This document shows, in pieces, positions 7,760-16,108 of a stretch of DNA of 60,603 nucleotides (the stretch's first letter is position 1; every line of letters begins with the position of its first letter). Under the pieces are notes generated by a model. It ran no database searches and was not told the DNA's origin. It was given only the letters and a program-made list of their open reading frames with translations. The DNA comes from JADGGV01 sp035715725 (GTDB lineage Bacteria; Gemmatimonadota; Gemmatimonadetes; Longimicrobiales; RSA9). The position numbers and the translations under genes were made by a program. The DNA is taken from NCBI GenBank assembly GCA_035715725.1, contig DASTKT010000213.1, forward strand, positions 1 through 60,603, read 5' to 3'.

Positions 7760-9202
7760 TCACGTTCCGGGTTGCGCGACGAGTTTCGACCGCCGCCGGC
7801 CGGCGACCAGGATACCGACGCCCACCGCGTTCAGAAGCACGATCACGGCCGTGATCTTGAGCGCGAAGGTCTGCACGCTGACGACGTCGATGATCGGGAA
7901 GACCGAGAGCATGGTGTACAGCAGCGTCATCACGAGGCCCGCGACCGCCGCACCCTTGACCCACCATGGCGGCCGCGGCGTCACGCCGCGCAGGCCGATC
8001 AGCGGGATCGCGAACAGCACCACGTACGTGAGCGAGTAGAAGATCCCGCTCGCATTGAAGATCAGCTGGAACGCTTCGGCCTGCCCGACGCCGACCAGGC
8101 TGATCACGGAAAACCCCAAGGAGAACAGCGCGACGATCGCGATCGAGTTCACCGGGGTCCGGTACCTCGGATGCAGCCTGCTGAACCAGCCGGGCAGGAG
8201 CCTGTCCCAACCCGCGGCCATCGGCAACCGGGTCACGGCGGTGAACGCGACGCTGATCTGAGAGACGCGCATCGCGAGCGTCATCAGGATCGCGATCGTC
8301 ACCAGCGGGCCCGCGACGCCGAACGGCCCGAAGCCCACGCGCAGCACCTGCGGCAGCGGGCCGATGAGGTCCATCTGCTCGCGCGGGACGTACGCCACCA
8401 TGGTCGCGGTGCCGAGGATGAAGAACAGCGCGATGACCGGCGCGGCGATGTACACGGACTTCTTCACCGCGCTCGCCGGCGAATGGGTCTCGCCGGCCAG
8501 GATGGCCATGTACTCGAACCCGGCGAACGCGCCGACCGCCAGCTTGCCGAGGATGTTCAGATTGAACAGCGTCGGCGCGGGCATCTCGGTTCGGAACGGG
8601 TGGAACGAATGCAGCTGGCCGGTGGCGAGCCCGAGGAACGGCAGGAGGATGAGCACCCCGAAGATGGTGATCATGAACAGGCCGCCGGCGTTGTGCACCC
8701 ACTTCGAGAGGGAAAGCCCGAAGAAGGCGAGGCCGGCCAGCAGCGCGATGGCGAAGACGGAGGCCAGCGACACGAACGGCGCGCTCGTCGTCATCCACGC
8801 GGCACGAGGGCCGAGCGCGTACGATAGGTAGGTCGCGACGGTGAGCCCCAGCTCCGACGCGAACAGGACGACGTAGAGCCAGAGGTTCCACGCGACCATG
8901 AAGCCAATGGCCTCGTTGAAGCCGAGCTTCGCCCACTGGTAGATCCCGCCCTCGAGCGGCATCAGATCGTTCAACCAGATGACCACGGCCGCGAGCGGGA
9001 GGAAGAACAGTAGCACCGCCAGCAGCCACATCACGACGTGCGAGGGCCCGAGCTTTCCGGCGACGCCGATCCACGTCAGTCCGATGATGAACAGGATCTG
9101 CGTGAGCGCCAGATCGCGGACGCCCAGCTCCTTCCTCAGCTCGGCGCTGCGCGCCTCGACGGCCGCTTCGGCCCGCCGGAGTTCCGTGGTCGAGCCGCTC
9201 AT
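7760..9202 (-). CDS. APC-superfamily amino-acid permease
   Basis: 480-aa inner-membrane transporter with about 12 hydrophobic segments. It begins with the helix ELRKELGVRDLALTQILFI and the unwound GLTWIGVAGKLG of TM1 (GxxG-type substrate-binding loop), and the family-typical FAGFEYMAILAGET sits in TM6. It most resembles APC-type amino acid/polyamine exchangers. ATG 9202 overlaps the stop of the M20 peptidase (ATGA), so translation is probably coupled. In this operon it is the likely importer of the amide, amino-acid or dipeptide substrate. Confidence 0.9.
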   Translation of the reverse strand: MSGSTTELRRAEAAVEARSAELRKELGVRDLALTQILFIIGLTWIGVAGKLGPSHVVMWLLAVLLFFLPLAAVVIWLNDLMPLEGGIYQWAKLGFNEAIGFMVAWNLWLYVVLFASELGLTVATYLSYALGPRAAWMTTSAPFVSLASVFAIALLAGLAFFGLSLSKWVHNAGGLFMITIFGVLILLPFLGLATGQLHSFHPFRTEMPAPTLFNLNILGKLAVGAFAGFEYMAILAGETHSPASAVKKSVYIAAPVIALFFILGTATMVAYVPREQMDLIGPLPQVLRVGFGPFGVAGPLVTIAILMTLAMRVSQISVAFTAVTRLPMAAGWDRLLPGWFSRLHPRYRTPVNSIAIVALFSLGFSVISLVGVGQAEAFQLIFNASGIFYSLTYVVLFAIPLIGLRGVTPRPPWWVKGAAVAGLVMTLLYTMLSVFPIIDVVSVQTFALKITAVIVLLNAVGVGILVAGRRRSKLVAQPGT

Positions 9203-10578
9203 GCCGCGCGCTCCGCGAGGAGGTCCCAGAGGTGCGCCCACGCGGCGAGCCCTTCGTGCAGCCGGCGCAGGCGGAAGAACTCGTTCGGCGCGTGGAAGTC
9301 TTCGTCGCCGGTGGAGAAGGAGAAGTACACCGTGGCCAGGCCCAGTACGCGCTGGAAGACTTCCGCGACCGGCAGGGTGCCGCCCATGCGCGCCATAAGC
9401 GGCTGCACCCCGTACACCGCGCGCAGCGCCCTCCCGGCCGCCTCGAGCGCCCAATGGTCGCGCTCGATGTGCGCCGCCGGCGCGCCGTGTTCATCGCGTC
9501 GGATCCTCAGGCGCGTACCCGGGGGCGCGTGGCGCTCGAGGTGGCGCACCACGGCGTCCAGCACCGCGGCGGGATGCTGGTCGGCGACGAGGCGGCAGGT
9601 GAGCTTGGCGTGGGCCGCGCTGGGCACGATCGTCTTCGAGCCTGGCCCCTGGTAGCCGCCCCACATGCCGTTCACCTCGATGGTCGGCCGGGTCCACTGG
9701 CGCTCGAGCGTCGTGTAGCCGGGTTCACCGAACGGCGCCGCCGCTCCCACCTGCCCGAGATACGCCTGTTCATCGAACGGCAGTCGCGCGATGTCGGCCC
9801 GCTCCTCGCCGCTCAGCTCCCGCACCGCGTCGTAAAAGCCCGCGACCGCCACGCGGCCGTCCGCGTCATGCAGCGAGGCGATGAGCCGCGCCATCGCGTG
9901 CAGCGGATTGGCGACGCTGCCGCCGTGCCGCCCGGAGTGGAGATCCCTGGACGGTCCCGTGAGCGTCAGCTCGAGGCCGACCAGGCCACGGTTGGAAACC
10001 GTGAGGGAGGGCTCGTCGGGCCGCCACATCGCGCCGTCGGCCGAGAGGACCACGTCGGCCGTCAGCAACTCGCGATGCCGCGTGATGAAGCCTTCGAGGT
10101 TCGGGCTGCCGACCTCTTCTTCGCCCTCGAACATGAACTTCACGTTGAGCGGCAGGCGGCCCGCCGCGTCGAAAAACGCAGCGGCGACCGCGATCGGGAT
10201 CAGCATCGGCCCCTTGTCGTCGGACACGCCGCGCGCGTACACCCTGCCGTCGCGCACGGTCGGCGTGAAGGGCGGGCTGACCCACGGCTCCAGCGGATCG
10301 GGCGGCTGAACGTCGTAGTGGCCGTACACCAGCACGGTCGGTCTGCCGGGAGCGCCGGACCACTCGCCGTATACGACCGGGTTGCCCGGCGTGGCGATCG
10401 TACGGACGGCCAGCGGTCCGGCGGCGCCGAGCCGGTCCGCGACCCAGCGCGCCGCGGCCTGCACGTCGCCGGCGTGGGCGGGATCGGTGCTCACGCTCGG
10501 GATCGAGGCGAACTCCACCAGTTGCCCGAGCACCTGCTCGTGGCTCGCGGCGAGCTTCGCCAGCACCTGCCTGTTCAC
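9199..10578 (-). CDS. M20-family dipeptidase
   Basis: Zinc peptidase of about 459 aa (M20/M25/M40, CNDP/DapE-like). Metal-site motifs in order: VYGHYDVQPPDPLEPW, RGVSDDKGPM, FEGEEEVGSPN with the catalytic Glu, LSADGAMW, and FHAPNEFF near the C-terminus supplying the last His. The dimerisation lid domain lies between about residues 190 and 340. GTG 10578 is chosen because it follows the SDR stop (TAGCGTG) and gives a standard start, NRQVLAKLAASHEQ. It overlaps the permease by four bases. It probably hydrolyses dipeptides or N-acyl amino acids in the cytoplasm. Confidence 0.9.
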   Translation of the reverse strand: MNRQVLAKLAASHEQVLGQLVEFASIPSVSTDPAHAGDVQAAARWVADRLGAAGPLAVRTIATPGNPVVYGEWSGAPGRPTVLVYGHYDVQPPDPLEPWVSPPFTPTVRDGRVYARGVSDDKGPMLIPIAVAAAFFDAAGRLPLNVKFMFEGEEEVGSPNLEGFITRHRELLTADVVLSADGAMWRPDEPSLTVSNRGLVGLELTLTGPSRDLHSGRHGGSVANPLHAMARLIASLHDADGRVAVAGFYDAVRELSGEERADIARLPFDEQAYLGQVGAAAPFGEPGYTTLERQWTRPTIEVNGMWGGYQGPGSKTIVPSAAHAKLTCRLVADQHPAAVLDAVVRHLERHAPPGTRLRIRRDEHGAPAAHIERDHWALEAAGRALRAVYGVQPLMARMGGTLPVAEVFQRVLGLATVYFSFSTGDEDFHAPNEFFRLRRLHEGLAAWAHLWDLLAERAA

Positions 10579-10579
10579 G

Positions 10580-11335
10580 CTACTTGCCGCCGTCGATGGA
10601 AAGGACCTGACCGGTGATCCAGCCGGCGTACTCGGAGGCGAAGAACAGCACGCCCCAGGCGATGTCTTCGGGCGTGCCGAGCTTCTTGAGCGCGATCTTG
10701 TCCACGAGCGCACGCTGGCCGTCGATGCCGTACGACTCCCACTGCTTCTCCGTGGTCGGGTTGGAGCGCACGAACCCGGGCGCGATGTTGTTGACCGTGA
10801 TGCCCCAAGGACCCAGCTCGTGCGCCAGCTGGCGGGTGAGGCCGATCTGCGCGGCCTTGGCCGAGGCGTACGCCTGGATGCCCGTGAGGCTCACGCCGAG
10901 CCCGGCGCCGCTCGAGATGTTGACGATTCGGCCCTGGCGGGCGGCTTTCATGCGCGGCGCCACGGCCTGCGAGCAGTAGAAGGCGCCGGTCACGTTCACG
11001 TCGAAGATCGCCTGCCACTCCTCGGGCGTGACCTCTTCCAGCGGGCGGCCGATCTGCCCCAGGACGCCGCCCGCGTCGTTCACGAGGATGTTCACGTCGC
11101 CGGCCTCGGCCACGAAGCGCTCGATCGCGCGCTTGTCGCGGACATCCACCGTGCGCACCGAGCACGAACCGCCCGCCGCCCGGCATAACCGCTCGGTTTC
11201 CCTGAGCTCATCCTCGATCACATCGCAGGCCCACACGGCGGCGCCGCGCTCTGCGAACGCGAGGGCGATCGCGCGGCCGAAGCCGTGCGCGGCGCCCGTG
11301 ACCATGACCGTGCGGCCGCCGAATTGGAGGTTCAC
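10580..11335 (-). CDS. Short-chain dehydrogenase/reductase
   Basis: 251-aa classical SDR. The NAD(P)-binding TGAAHGFGR motif is near residue 15, VNDAGG replaces the usual NNAG, the catalytic Ser is in NISSGAG, and YASAK gives the YxxxK pair. The C-terminal WITGQVLSIDGGK is typical of FabG-like enzymes. It reduces or oxidises a carbonyl/alcohol. An Asp after the second strand (WACDVIED) hints at NAD(H) rather than NADP(H). It overlaps the upstream ketopantoate-reductase-like gene by four bases and is followed immediately by the peptidase. Confidence 0.9.
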   Translation of the reverse strand: MNLQFGGRTVMVTGAAHGFGRAIALAFAERGAAVWACDVIEDELRETERLCRAAGGSCSVRTVDVRDKRAIERFVAEAGDVNILVNDAGGVLGQIGRPLEEVTPEEWQAIFDVNVTGAFYCSQAVAPRMKAARQGRIVNISSGAGLGVSLTGIQAYASAKAAQIGLTRQLAHELGPWGITVNNIAPGFVRSNPTTEKQWESYGIDGQRALVDKIALKKLGTPEDIAWGVLFFASEYAGWITGQVLSIDGGK

Positions 11336-12372
11336 GGGGTGATCCCGGCCGCGAGCGCGGAAATATTGTCCAGCGACAGCGGCCGCTCGCCCCGCTCGAT
11401 CTCGTGGATCAGCGCGACCAGCCGCAGCGTGAGGGGAGCGGGCACGCCGGCGTCGCGGCCCAGTTCGACGATGATGCCGAGCTGGGCGTCCACCTCCGTC
11501 GGCCGCTTGCGGACGGCAAGGTCGCGCCAGATCCCGCTGTGGGTCTTGGCCGACTTCCGGTTGTGGGCGACCAGCGCGTCGAGCGAGCGCTCGGCCGAGC
11601 CGGCCGGGGCGTCCGGCCGGTACGCGTTGGGATCGAAGCCATCGAACGGCTCGCCACGCACGCCTCGCGCATCCGCGACGGCGAGGATCTCGCGCGCGAT
11701 GGCCACGTAGAGATCGCGATGCTCGGGGCGAGCGAGGCCGTCGGCGATGGAATCGTTCGTGAGGGCATTGGCGAACAGCATCGCACCGTACGCCTCCTTG
11801 CCCCAGAGATAGCCCCAGAGATTCTCCGTGTCGGCCGCGCGCTCATCCAGAGCGCGCCACGCCTCGCACAGCGCGCTGACGCGCGGCGAGCTACGGCGGC
11901 CGGCGGCCGGGCCGAATACCTCGCCGAGCCGGATCGTGCCGCGGCCGCCATAGTGGATGACCCCCGGTTCCAGGTAGTCCGCCCCGAAGTTGACGAACGC
12001 GCCGACCGTTCGGGCCTCGCCCGCGATCGCCGCAATGCTCAGCTCGTTGAGTCCGTTCTGCGCGGACACCACGCAGCCATCTTCGGTGAGATGCGGCAGC
12101 AGCGCGCGAGTGGCGGCGTCCGTGTGCTGGGCCTTCGTGGCCAGGATGATGGTGTCCCAGGCGCCGCGCAGCGTATCCGGCGTGAACGCCGGCGGGTGAG
12201 CCGTGAACTCCGCGATGGGTCCGGTGAGGCGGAGACCGGAGCGATTGATCGCGTCCACGTGATCACGCACCGTGTCCACCAGGGTTATGTCGTGCCCCGC
12301 GCGAGCCAGGTGCGCGCCCAGCGTGCCGCCGATCGCGCCCGCCCCCCAGATGAGCATTCGAGTCCGCGCCAT
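11332..12372 (-). CDS. Ketopantoate reductase-like (ApbA/PanE family) oxidoreductase
   Basis: 346 aa with an N-terminal Rossmann fold (MLIWGAGAIGGTLGAHLARA) and a KPR_C-type helical C-terminal domain. The family motif region TKAQHTDAA and SAQNGLNE is present, the latter fitting the QNG of ketopantoate reductases. A late helix carries KTHSGIWRDLAVRKRPTEVD with the expected RxxTEvD signature. Authentic PanE makes pantoate, but many paralogues reduce other 2-oxo acids. Its place in a catabolic operon argues for a paralogue. ATG 12372 overlaps the creatininase stop (TGATG). Confidence 0.86.
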   Translation of the reverse strand: MARTRMLIWGAGAIGGTLGAHLARAGHDITLVDTVRDHVDAINRSGLRLTGPIAEFTAHPPAFTPDTLRGAWDTIILATKAQHTDAATRALLPHLTEDGCVVSAQNGLNELSIAAIAGEARTVGAFVNFGADYLEPGVIHYGGRGTIRLGEVFGPAAGRRSSPRVSALCEAWRALDERAADTENLWGYLWGKEAYGAMLFANALTNDSIADGLARPEHRDLYVAIAREILAVADARGVRGEPFDGFDPNAYRPDAPAGSAERSLDALVAHNRKSAKTHSGIWRDLAVRKRPTEVDAQLGIIVELGRDAGVPAPLTLRLVALIHEIERGERPLSLDNISALAAGITP

Positions 12373-13082
12373 CACGATGGCGCCCCCCAGGTGCCCGTCA
12401 GCAGGGCGCGCGTCTCCTCGACCGCGACGTCCCATACGGCGAGCAGCTCTTCGTCCGAGCGCTGGTAGAGGCCGCCGTAGTTTCCGTCGCCGAGGTAGTT
12501 GCGGAGCGCGACCGGATCGAGCGCGCGCACCTGCGCCATGTCCACCATCGGCCGCTGGTGCTTCGGGACCTCGACGCCGGGCAGGCGCGTCCACGGGAAG
12601 TTCTCCATCCACGACCCGTGCGAAGCCACCGGATCGATCTCCTGCACCTTCGCCCAGGTCCGCGGCGCGTTCCACCAGTTGTGGAACAGCACCCGGCAGC
12701 CCGGGTGGTCGGCGGCCCACTCCTGCGCGAGCTGCGCTGCCGCGCCGTTCCCGCCGTGCCCGTTGCAGATCAGGATGCGCCGGAAGCCGCTGTGCGCCAT
12801 CCCGTCGAGGATGTCCCGCACGACCCGCAGGTGCGTCTCGACCTTGAGCGAGATGGATCCAGGAAACTCCCTGAAGTAGGGTGTCACACCGTATGCGAGC
12901 ACCGGGAACACGGGGATCCCGAGCGGCTCGGCCGCCTCGACGGCGACACGCTCCGGGAGGATGCAGTCCACGGTCAGGCGCAGGTAAGAATGCTGCTCCG
13001 TGCTCCCGAGCGGCAGCACGGCCCGATCGTCGTGCTCGAGATACGACTGGACCTGCATCCAGTTCATGTCGCCGATGCGCAT
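12372..13082 (-). CDS. Creatininase-family amidohydrolase
   Basis: 236 aa; first gene of the six-gene operon. Family signatures are visible: PLGSTEQHSYLRLTVD (metal-binding Glu, His and Asp), PYFREFPGSISLK, and ICNGHGGN about residue 100, which contributes a metal His. The family hydrolyses cyclic or small amides (creatinine, formamides, F420/riboflavin intermediates) and includes MftE, but no mycofactocin genes accompany it. ATG 13082 gives the usual short N-terminus MRIGDMNWMQVQSYLE, though the ribosome-binding site is weak. The substrate is uncertain. Confidence 0.85.
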   Translation of the reverse strand: MRIGDMNWMQVQSYLEHDDRAVLPLGSTEQHSYLRLTVDCILPERVAVEAAEPLGIPVFPVLAYGVTPYFREFPGSISLKVETHLRVVRDILDGMAHSGFRRILICNGHGGNGAAAQLAQEWAADHPGCRVLFHNWWNAPRTWAKVQEIDPVASHGSWMENFPWTRLPGVEVPKHQRPMVDMAQVRALDPVALRNYLGDGNYGGLYQRSDEELLAVWDVAVEETRALLTGTWGAPS

Positions 13083-13325
13083 GGGCTCGTTCCGTATGCG
13101 AAGGAGGTGGCGAGAATCTATGGCGCGCCGCCCAGGCGACCAAGTGGCTTCACCTCGATGCGATCGCCGCCGGATTCGTTGCCGAGCTCCTGAAGCTGCC
13201 GCTGCCGTATGCGGGAGGATTGGAGTGCCTGAGGGCCCTGCGGTTGTAGCGTCGGCATCCCGACGGCGAACGCTGCGACGAAGGGATGCCGCCAGCGCAA
13301 TTCTTTCCAGCCGGGGCAGGAACAC

Positions 13326-13360
13326 CAAAGCCCCACAACGGAAACCGTTGCAGGGCTTTG
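13326..13360 (-). terminator. Hairpin downstream of tRNA-Pro(GGG)
   Basis: CAAAGCCC at 13326 pairs with GGGCTTTG ending at 13360, with an inner CAACGG/CCGTTG stem. The minus-strand tail is only moderately T-rich (TTTGGTGTT), so it is a likely but not ideal Rho-independent terminator for the tRNA, and it lies ahead of the operon. Confidence 0.55.
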
Positions 13361-13370
13361 TTTTCTCCAG

Positions 13371-13444
13371 TCGGGACGGCGGGATTTGAACCCGCGACCC
13401 CCTGAACCCCATTCAGGTGCGCTACCGGGCTGCGCTACGTCCCG
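13371..13444 (-). tRNA. tRNA-Pro(GGG)
   Basis: Cloverleaf with acceptor CGGGACG/CGTCCCG and anticodon stem CCTGA/TCAGG around loop ATGGGGT, giving anticodon GGG. Discriminator A, no encoded CCA. It stands alone with its own promoter. Confidence 0.95.
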
Positions 13445-13454
13445 AGGAACCCGA

Positions 13455-13483
13455 AAGATAGCGGAACGGCGACCCTCGAACAA
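13455..13483 (-). promoter_or_regulatory. Promoter of tRNA-Pro(GGG)
   Basis: Minus-strand TTGTTC (13483-13478), a 17-base spacer and TATCTT (13460-13455), placed 10 bases before the tRNA 5' end. It uses the same -10 hexamer as the promoter of the large tRNA array. Confidence 0.65.
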
Positions 13484-13938
13484 GCCCGTGCCACAAGGCT
13501 TCTGCCGCATGGCGAAGCCGCGAATCGCCTCCGGGCGGCCGTGATGCCGCAGTCCTGAACCTACCCGGCCCTACTCGCGGGTAGGGGCAAATCCGGCGCC
13601 GATCGGACCGAAACTGGCACAAGTCGGCGAGAACTGGCACCGGTTCGGCGGGGCCGGTAAGGGACTTGAACAGAGTCTCCGGATCATCCCCGACACGGTG
13701 TTCGCCCGTCAGAACGGTGTACTTCGCAGCCGGCGGGGAGATTCGCGGCCCGCCCCACGCTCCCCGGTCGGATCCCTCGCGCTGCCGACGACTCCGTCGC
13801 ACGCATTCGTGAGCCGCGGCCGACGAATCAGGGATGGTGGCTGCTCACGTTCGTCTTCGGTTCCTTTCGTCTTCCCGCTCAGGAGTCACGACCCTGTGGT
13901 CATTCCTCCGATTCGCTTCGTGTCGGGCAGCGATTTCC
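13484..13938. other. Gene-free stretch
   Basis: About 455 bases between the tRNA-Pro promoter and the DUF417 gene. A minus-strand open frame covers part of it (peptides such as KYTVLTGEHRVGDDPETLFK) but lacks a start signal and any family resemblance. It includes a small palindrome, CCTACCCG/CGGGTAGG, at about 13560-13588. Nothing else identifiable. Confidence 0.4.
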
Positions 13939-14424
13939 TCAGGGCTGTTCGACGCGTTGCAGCGAATCGCCCAGGGTCCAGACCGCGGCGCCGAGCAGCA
14001 CGACGTCCTTGAGCAGGAACTGTCCGGGCGAGTGCGACAGGATCGGGAATCCACCGGCCTCCTGCGCCCAGGCCTGCGGCGCCGTGAGGAGGAAGCTCAG
14101 CGTCGTGAGGAACAGTCCGATCGCGATCACGCTCCCGATGGCGGATGCTCTGGCCGAAATCGGCCGGATGGCGATGAGGGCGGCGGCCGTGAGCTCCACG
14201 ACTCCGAACAGCGCAGAAACCGCCCGAACGCTCAGGACGCCATACAGCCACCCCAGGAACGGGCTGCTTGCCACGAGCGGACGGATCCCCTCGGCTTCGT
14301 AGTCGGTGAACTTCAGGGCACCGATCCACGCGATCACCAGCACCAACCCGTAACGGATCAGGAACTGCCCGATTCTCAGGATCCGCTCGCCCCGCTCCTC
14401 CCCACCTATTACTGCCGTTGCCAT
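13939..14424 (-). CDS. DUF417 (YkgB/RclC-like) inner-membrane protein
   Basis: 161 aa with four hydrophobic helices. The opening LRIGQFLIRYGLVLVIAWIG and the GALKFTDYEAEGIRPLVASS segment are the hallmark of DUF417, a DoxX-related membrane family. A loop AWAQEAGGFPILSHSPGQFL and a last TM KDVVLLGAAVWTLGDSL follow. The E. coli relative RclC belongs to a reactive-chlorine response locus, but nothing here shows that role. ATG 14424 is followed by MATAVIGGEERGER. It lies directly after the remains of a GMC-oxidoreductase gene. Confidence 0.8.
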   Translation of the reverse strand: MATAVIGGEERGERILRIGQFLIRYGLVLVIAWIGALKFTDYEAEGIRPLVASSPFLGWLYGVLSVRAVSALFGVVELTAAALIAIRPISARASAIGSVIAIGLFLTTLSFLLTAPQAWAQEAGGFPILSHSPGQFLLKDVVLLGAAVWTLGDSLQRVEQP

Positions 14425-14510
14425 GCCCACTCCCGGTTTGCAGGAATTGCTCTGGCCGGCGATGAAACTCCCGTGCCCGGCGCCCCCGGGCGCGCCGGTG
14501 TCGACGACCC

Positions 14511-14613
14511 TCACCGAAGTCGCTGGAACAGGTGGTCCCCGACACTGAGAACGTTGGTCATGATCGTGAGCGCCGGGTTCACCGCCGCGCTCGAGACGAA
14601 GAGGCTGAATCGC
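14511..14613 (-). pseudogene. C-terminal fossil of a GMC-family oxidoreductase
   Basis: The minus strand encodes LFVSSAAVNPALTIMTNVLS followed by VGDHLFQRLR and a stop. This is the conserved FAD/substrate-side C-terminal motif of GMC oxidoreductases (VNPxLTI...ADHL). No GMC sequence is readable upstream of about 14613 in any frame, so all but the last 35 or so codons has gone. Confidence 0.6.
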
Positions 14614-14785
14614 CGTTGACGCCGTGGGAGAGGCCTGGCTGGCGACCGGACGGCGGGTAGGCCCGGACCACCGGACGGGCGCATCGGACGATTTCGTGGA
14701 GGGGTGCCCCACGGCGGCGCGCCGGCGCCCGGGCGCCGGCGGAGCGTTGGGCTACAGCGTCCGGTGCGATCCGCTCGTGGTGCCG

Positions 14786-15067
14786 TCAGAGCTTGAGGTC
14801 GCCGCCCGGATCGCGGCCTTCCAGTTCCTCGACTTGCTTGCGGAGGCGCTCCCGCGCGCGCCGGGTCGCTTCCGGGTCGGTGTCGAACGTGATTGCCGCG
14901 TTCCCGCGGCCGGTCTGCTCTCGGGAAACCCGAAGCCAGTCCCCCTCGCGGCAGCCGCGCGGGAGCCACCGCGCCGGCACGTGAATAATGCGGCCGTCCT
15001 CGCCCTCCAGGGCCGCGACGCCGTCCTCCAGCGAATCGACCACCCACGATTCGGTCGTGCGCGCCAT
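14786..15067 (-). CDS. DUF3006-domain protein
   Basis: 93-aa cytoplasmic protein. The N-terminal small beta-barrel (WVVDSLEDGVAALEGEDG, HVPARWLPRGCREGDWLRV) matches DUF3006, followed by a charged helix EATRRARERLRKQVEELEG. DUF3006 genes are commonly found next to ComEC-like metallo-beta-lactamase genes, as here. The start codon follows the stop of the upstream gene by three bases, with the ribosome-binding GGAGG overlapping that stop, so translation looks coupled. The molecular role is unknown. Confidence 0.82.
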   Translation of the reverse strand: MARTTESWVVDSLEDGVAALEGEDGRIIHVPARWLPRGCREGDWLRVSREQTGRGNAAITFDTDPEATRRARERLRKQVEELEGRDPGGDLKL

Positions 15068-15070
15068 GGC

Positions 15071-16108
15071 CTACCTCCTCGGGGAGCCGCCGTCGAGCCA
15101 AACGGCGACGCCGCTGTGGTGAGAGCACGCCCCGCGGTGGGTCCGGGCGAACGAGAAGGTGCCATCCCGGCAACGCGCGGTGGCACCCGTGGAAGCGGCC
15201 TCCGACCGCGCGGGCGCCGGTCCCGGCGGGGAGCGCGGGGAGAGTACCGCCGGTCCGGCGGAGGAGGAAGAGCCCGCCTTCGTGCCGGTGCGGGTGCTCA
15301 CCCGGTAGGTGCCGGCGGTGTCCACCTGGACGACGACGTCGCCGTCGCGATCGGTCCGGTAGACCCGGCGGCCGCCGGCCTGGTAGTACCGTAGCGCCTG
15401 GGCGTGCGGGTGGCCGTAGCTGTTGCCGGCGCCGACGCTGATGACGATCACCTCCGGCTTCGTCCGCGCCAGCCACGCCGGCGTCACGCCGTTGCGGCTG
15501 CCGTGGTGGTCGGCCTTGAGGACGTCGACGTCGGGGAGGAAATCCGTCGCCAGGAGCGCGTTGATCTCGTCCACCTCGGCATCGCCGGCGAGGAGCGCCC
15601 GGAACGAGCCCTGCTCGACCAGGACGACCACCGACTGGTCGTTCTGCTCGTCGGTCCGGCCGGCGAGCGGCGAGGGGAGGATGTGCAGCTTCGCGCTGCC
15701 CAGCTCGATGGTGCGCGGCGTCGCCTTGAGGTAGGTGACGCCCTTGCGCTGCACGAGCCTCAACACCCGCGACTGGATCCGCGTCGTGGCCGGCTGGCCG
15801 TTGTCGAGGTAGAAGCGGACCGGGAAGCGCTCGAGCACGGCGTCGGCACCGCCGATATGGTCCGAGTGATTGTGACTCGCCAGCAGGAGATCGAGCGACG
15901 TCACGCCGAGCTTGCGCAGCCGCCCGGCGACCGCGTCCGCCGGGCCGGCGTCGATGAGGGCCGTCTTGCCGCCGCTCTGCACCAGGACGGCATCTCCCTG
16001 TCCCACATCGAGGAAGCGGATCTCGAGTGCCTGCGCGGCGAGGGCCGCGGCCGTGCACAGCACCAGCGCGACCGCGAGCAGGATTCCACGAAGTGACTTC
16101 CAGTGCAT
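15071..16108 (-). CDS. Secreted ComEC/Rec2-like metallo-beta-lactamase-fold hydrolase with C-terminal DUF3761
   Basis: 345 aa. A signal peptide (RGILLAVALVLCTAAALAAQ) leads into a ComEC-type MBL domain: FLDVGQGDAVLVQ, metal motif ASHNHSDHIGG (HxHxDH, residues about 78-85), LLAGDAEVDE, and KADHHGSRNG. After about residue 265 comes a low-complexity Ser/Pro linker and then CRDGTFSFARTHRGACSHHS with GVAVWL, which matches the small DUF3761 domain. It probably acts on nucleic acid or phosphoesters outside the cytoplasm. The coupling with DUF3006 is conserved in many bacteria. The DUF3761 fusion is noteworthy. Confidence 0.85.
   Translation of the reverse strand: MHWKSLRGILLAVALVLCTAAALAAQALEIRFLDVGQGDAVLVQSGGKTALIDAGPADAVAGRLRKLGVTSLDLLLASHNHSDHIGGADAVLERFPVRFYLDNGQPATTRIQSRVLRLVQRKGVTYLKATPRTIELGSAKLHILPSPLAGRTDEQNDQSVVVLVEQGSFRALLAGDAEVDEINALLATDFLPDVDVLKADHHGSRNGVTPAWLARTKPEVIVISVGAGNSYGHPHAQALRYYQAGGRRVYRTDRDGDVVVQVDTAGTYRVSTRTGTKAGSSSSAGPAVLSPRSPPGPAPARSEAASTGATARCRDGTFSFARTHRGACSHHSGVAVWLDGGSPRR

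Noticed and set aside
10382..11188. Plus-strand open frames opposite the M20 peptidase and SDR
   Set aside because: Both minus-strand genes show complete catalytic motifs; the antisense frames are shadows typical of high GC DNA.
13422..13802. Possible integrase remnant next to tRNA-Pro
   Set aside because: The open frame overlaps the tRNA, has no catalytic motifs, and no direct repeat of the tRNA 3' end (att site) was seen.
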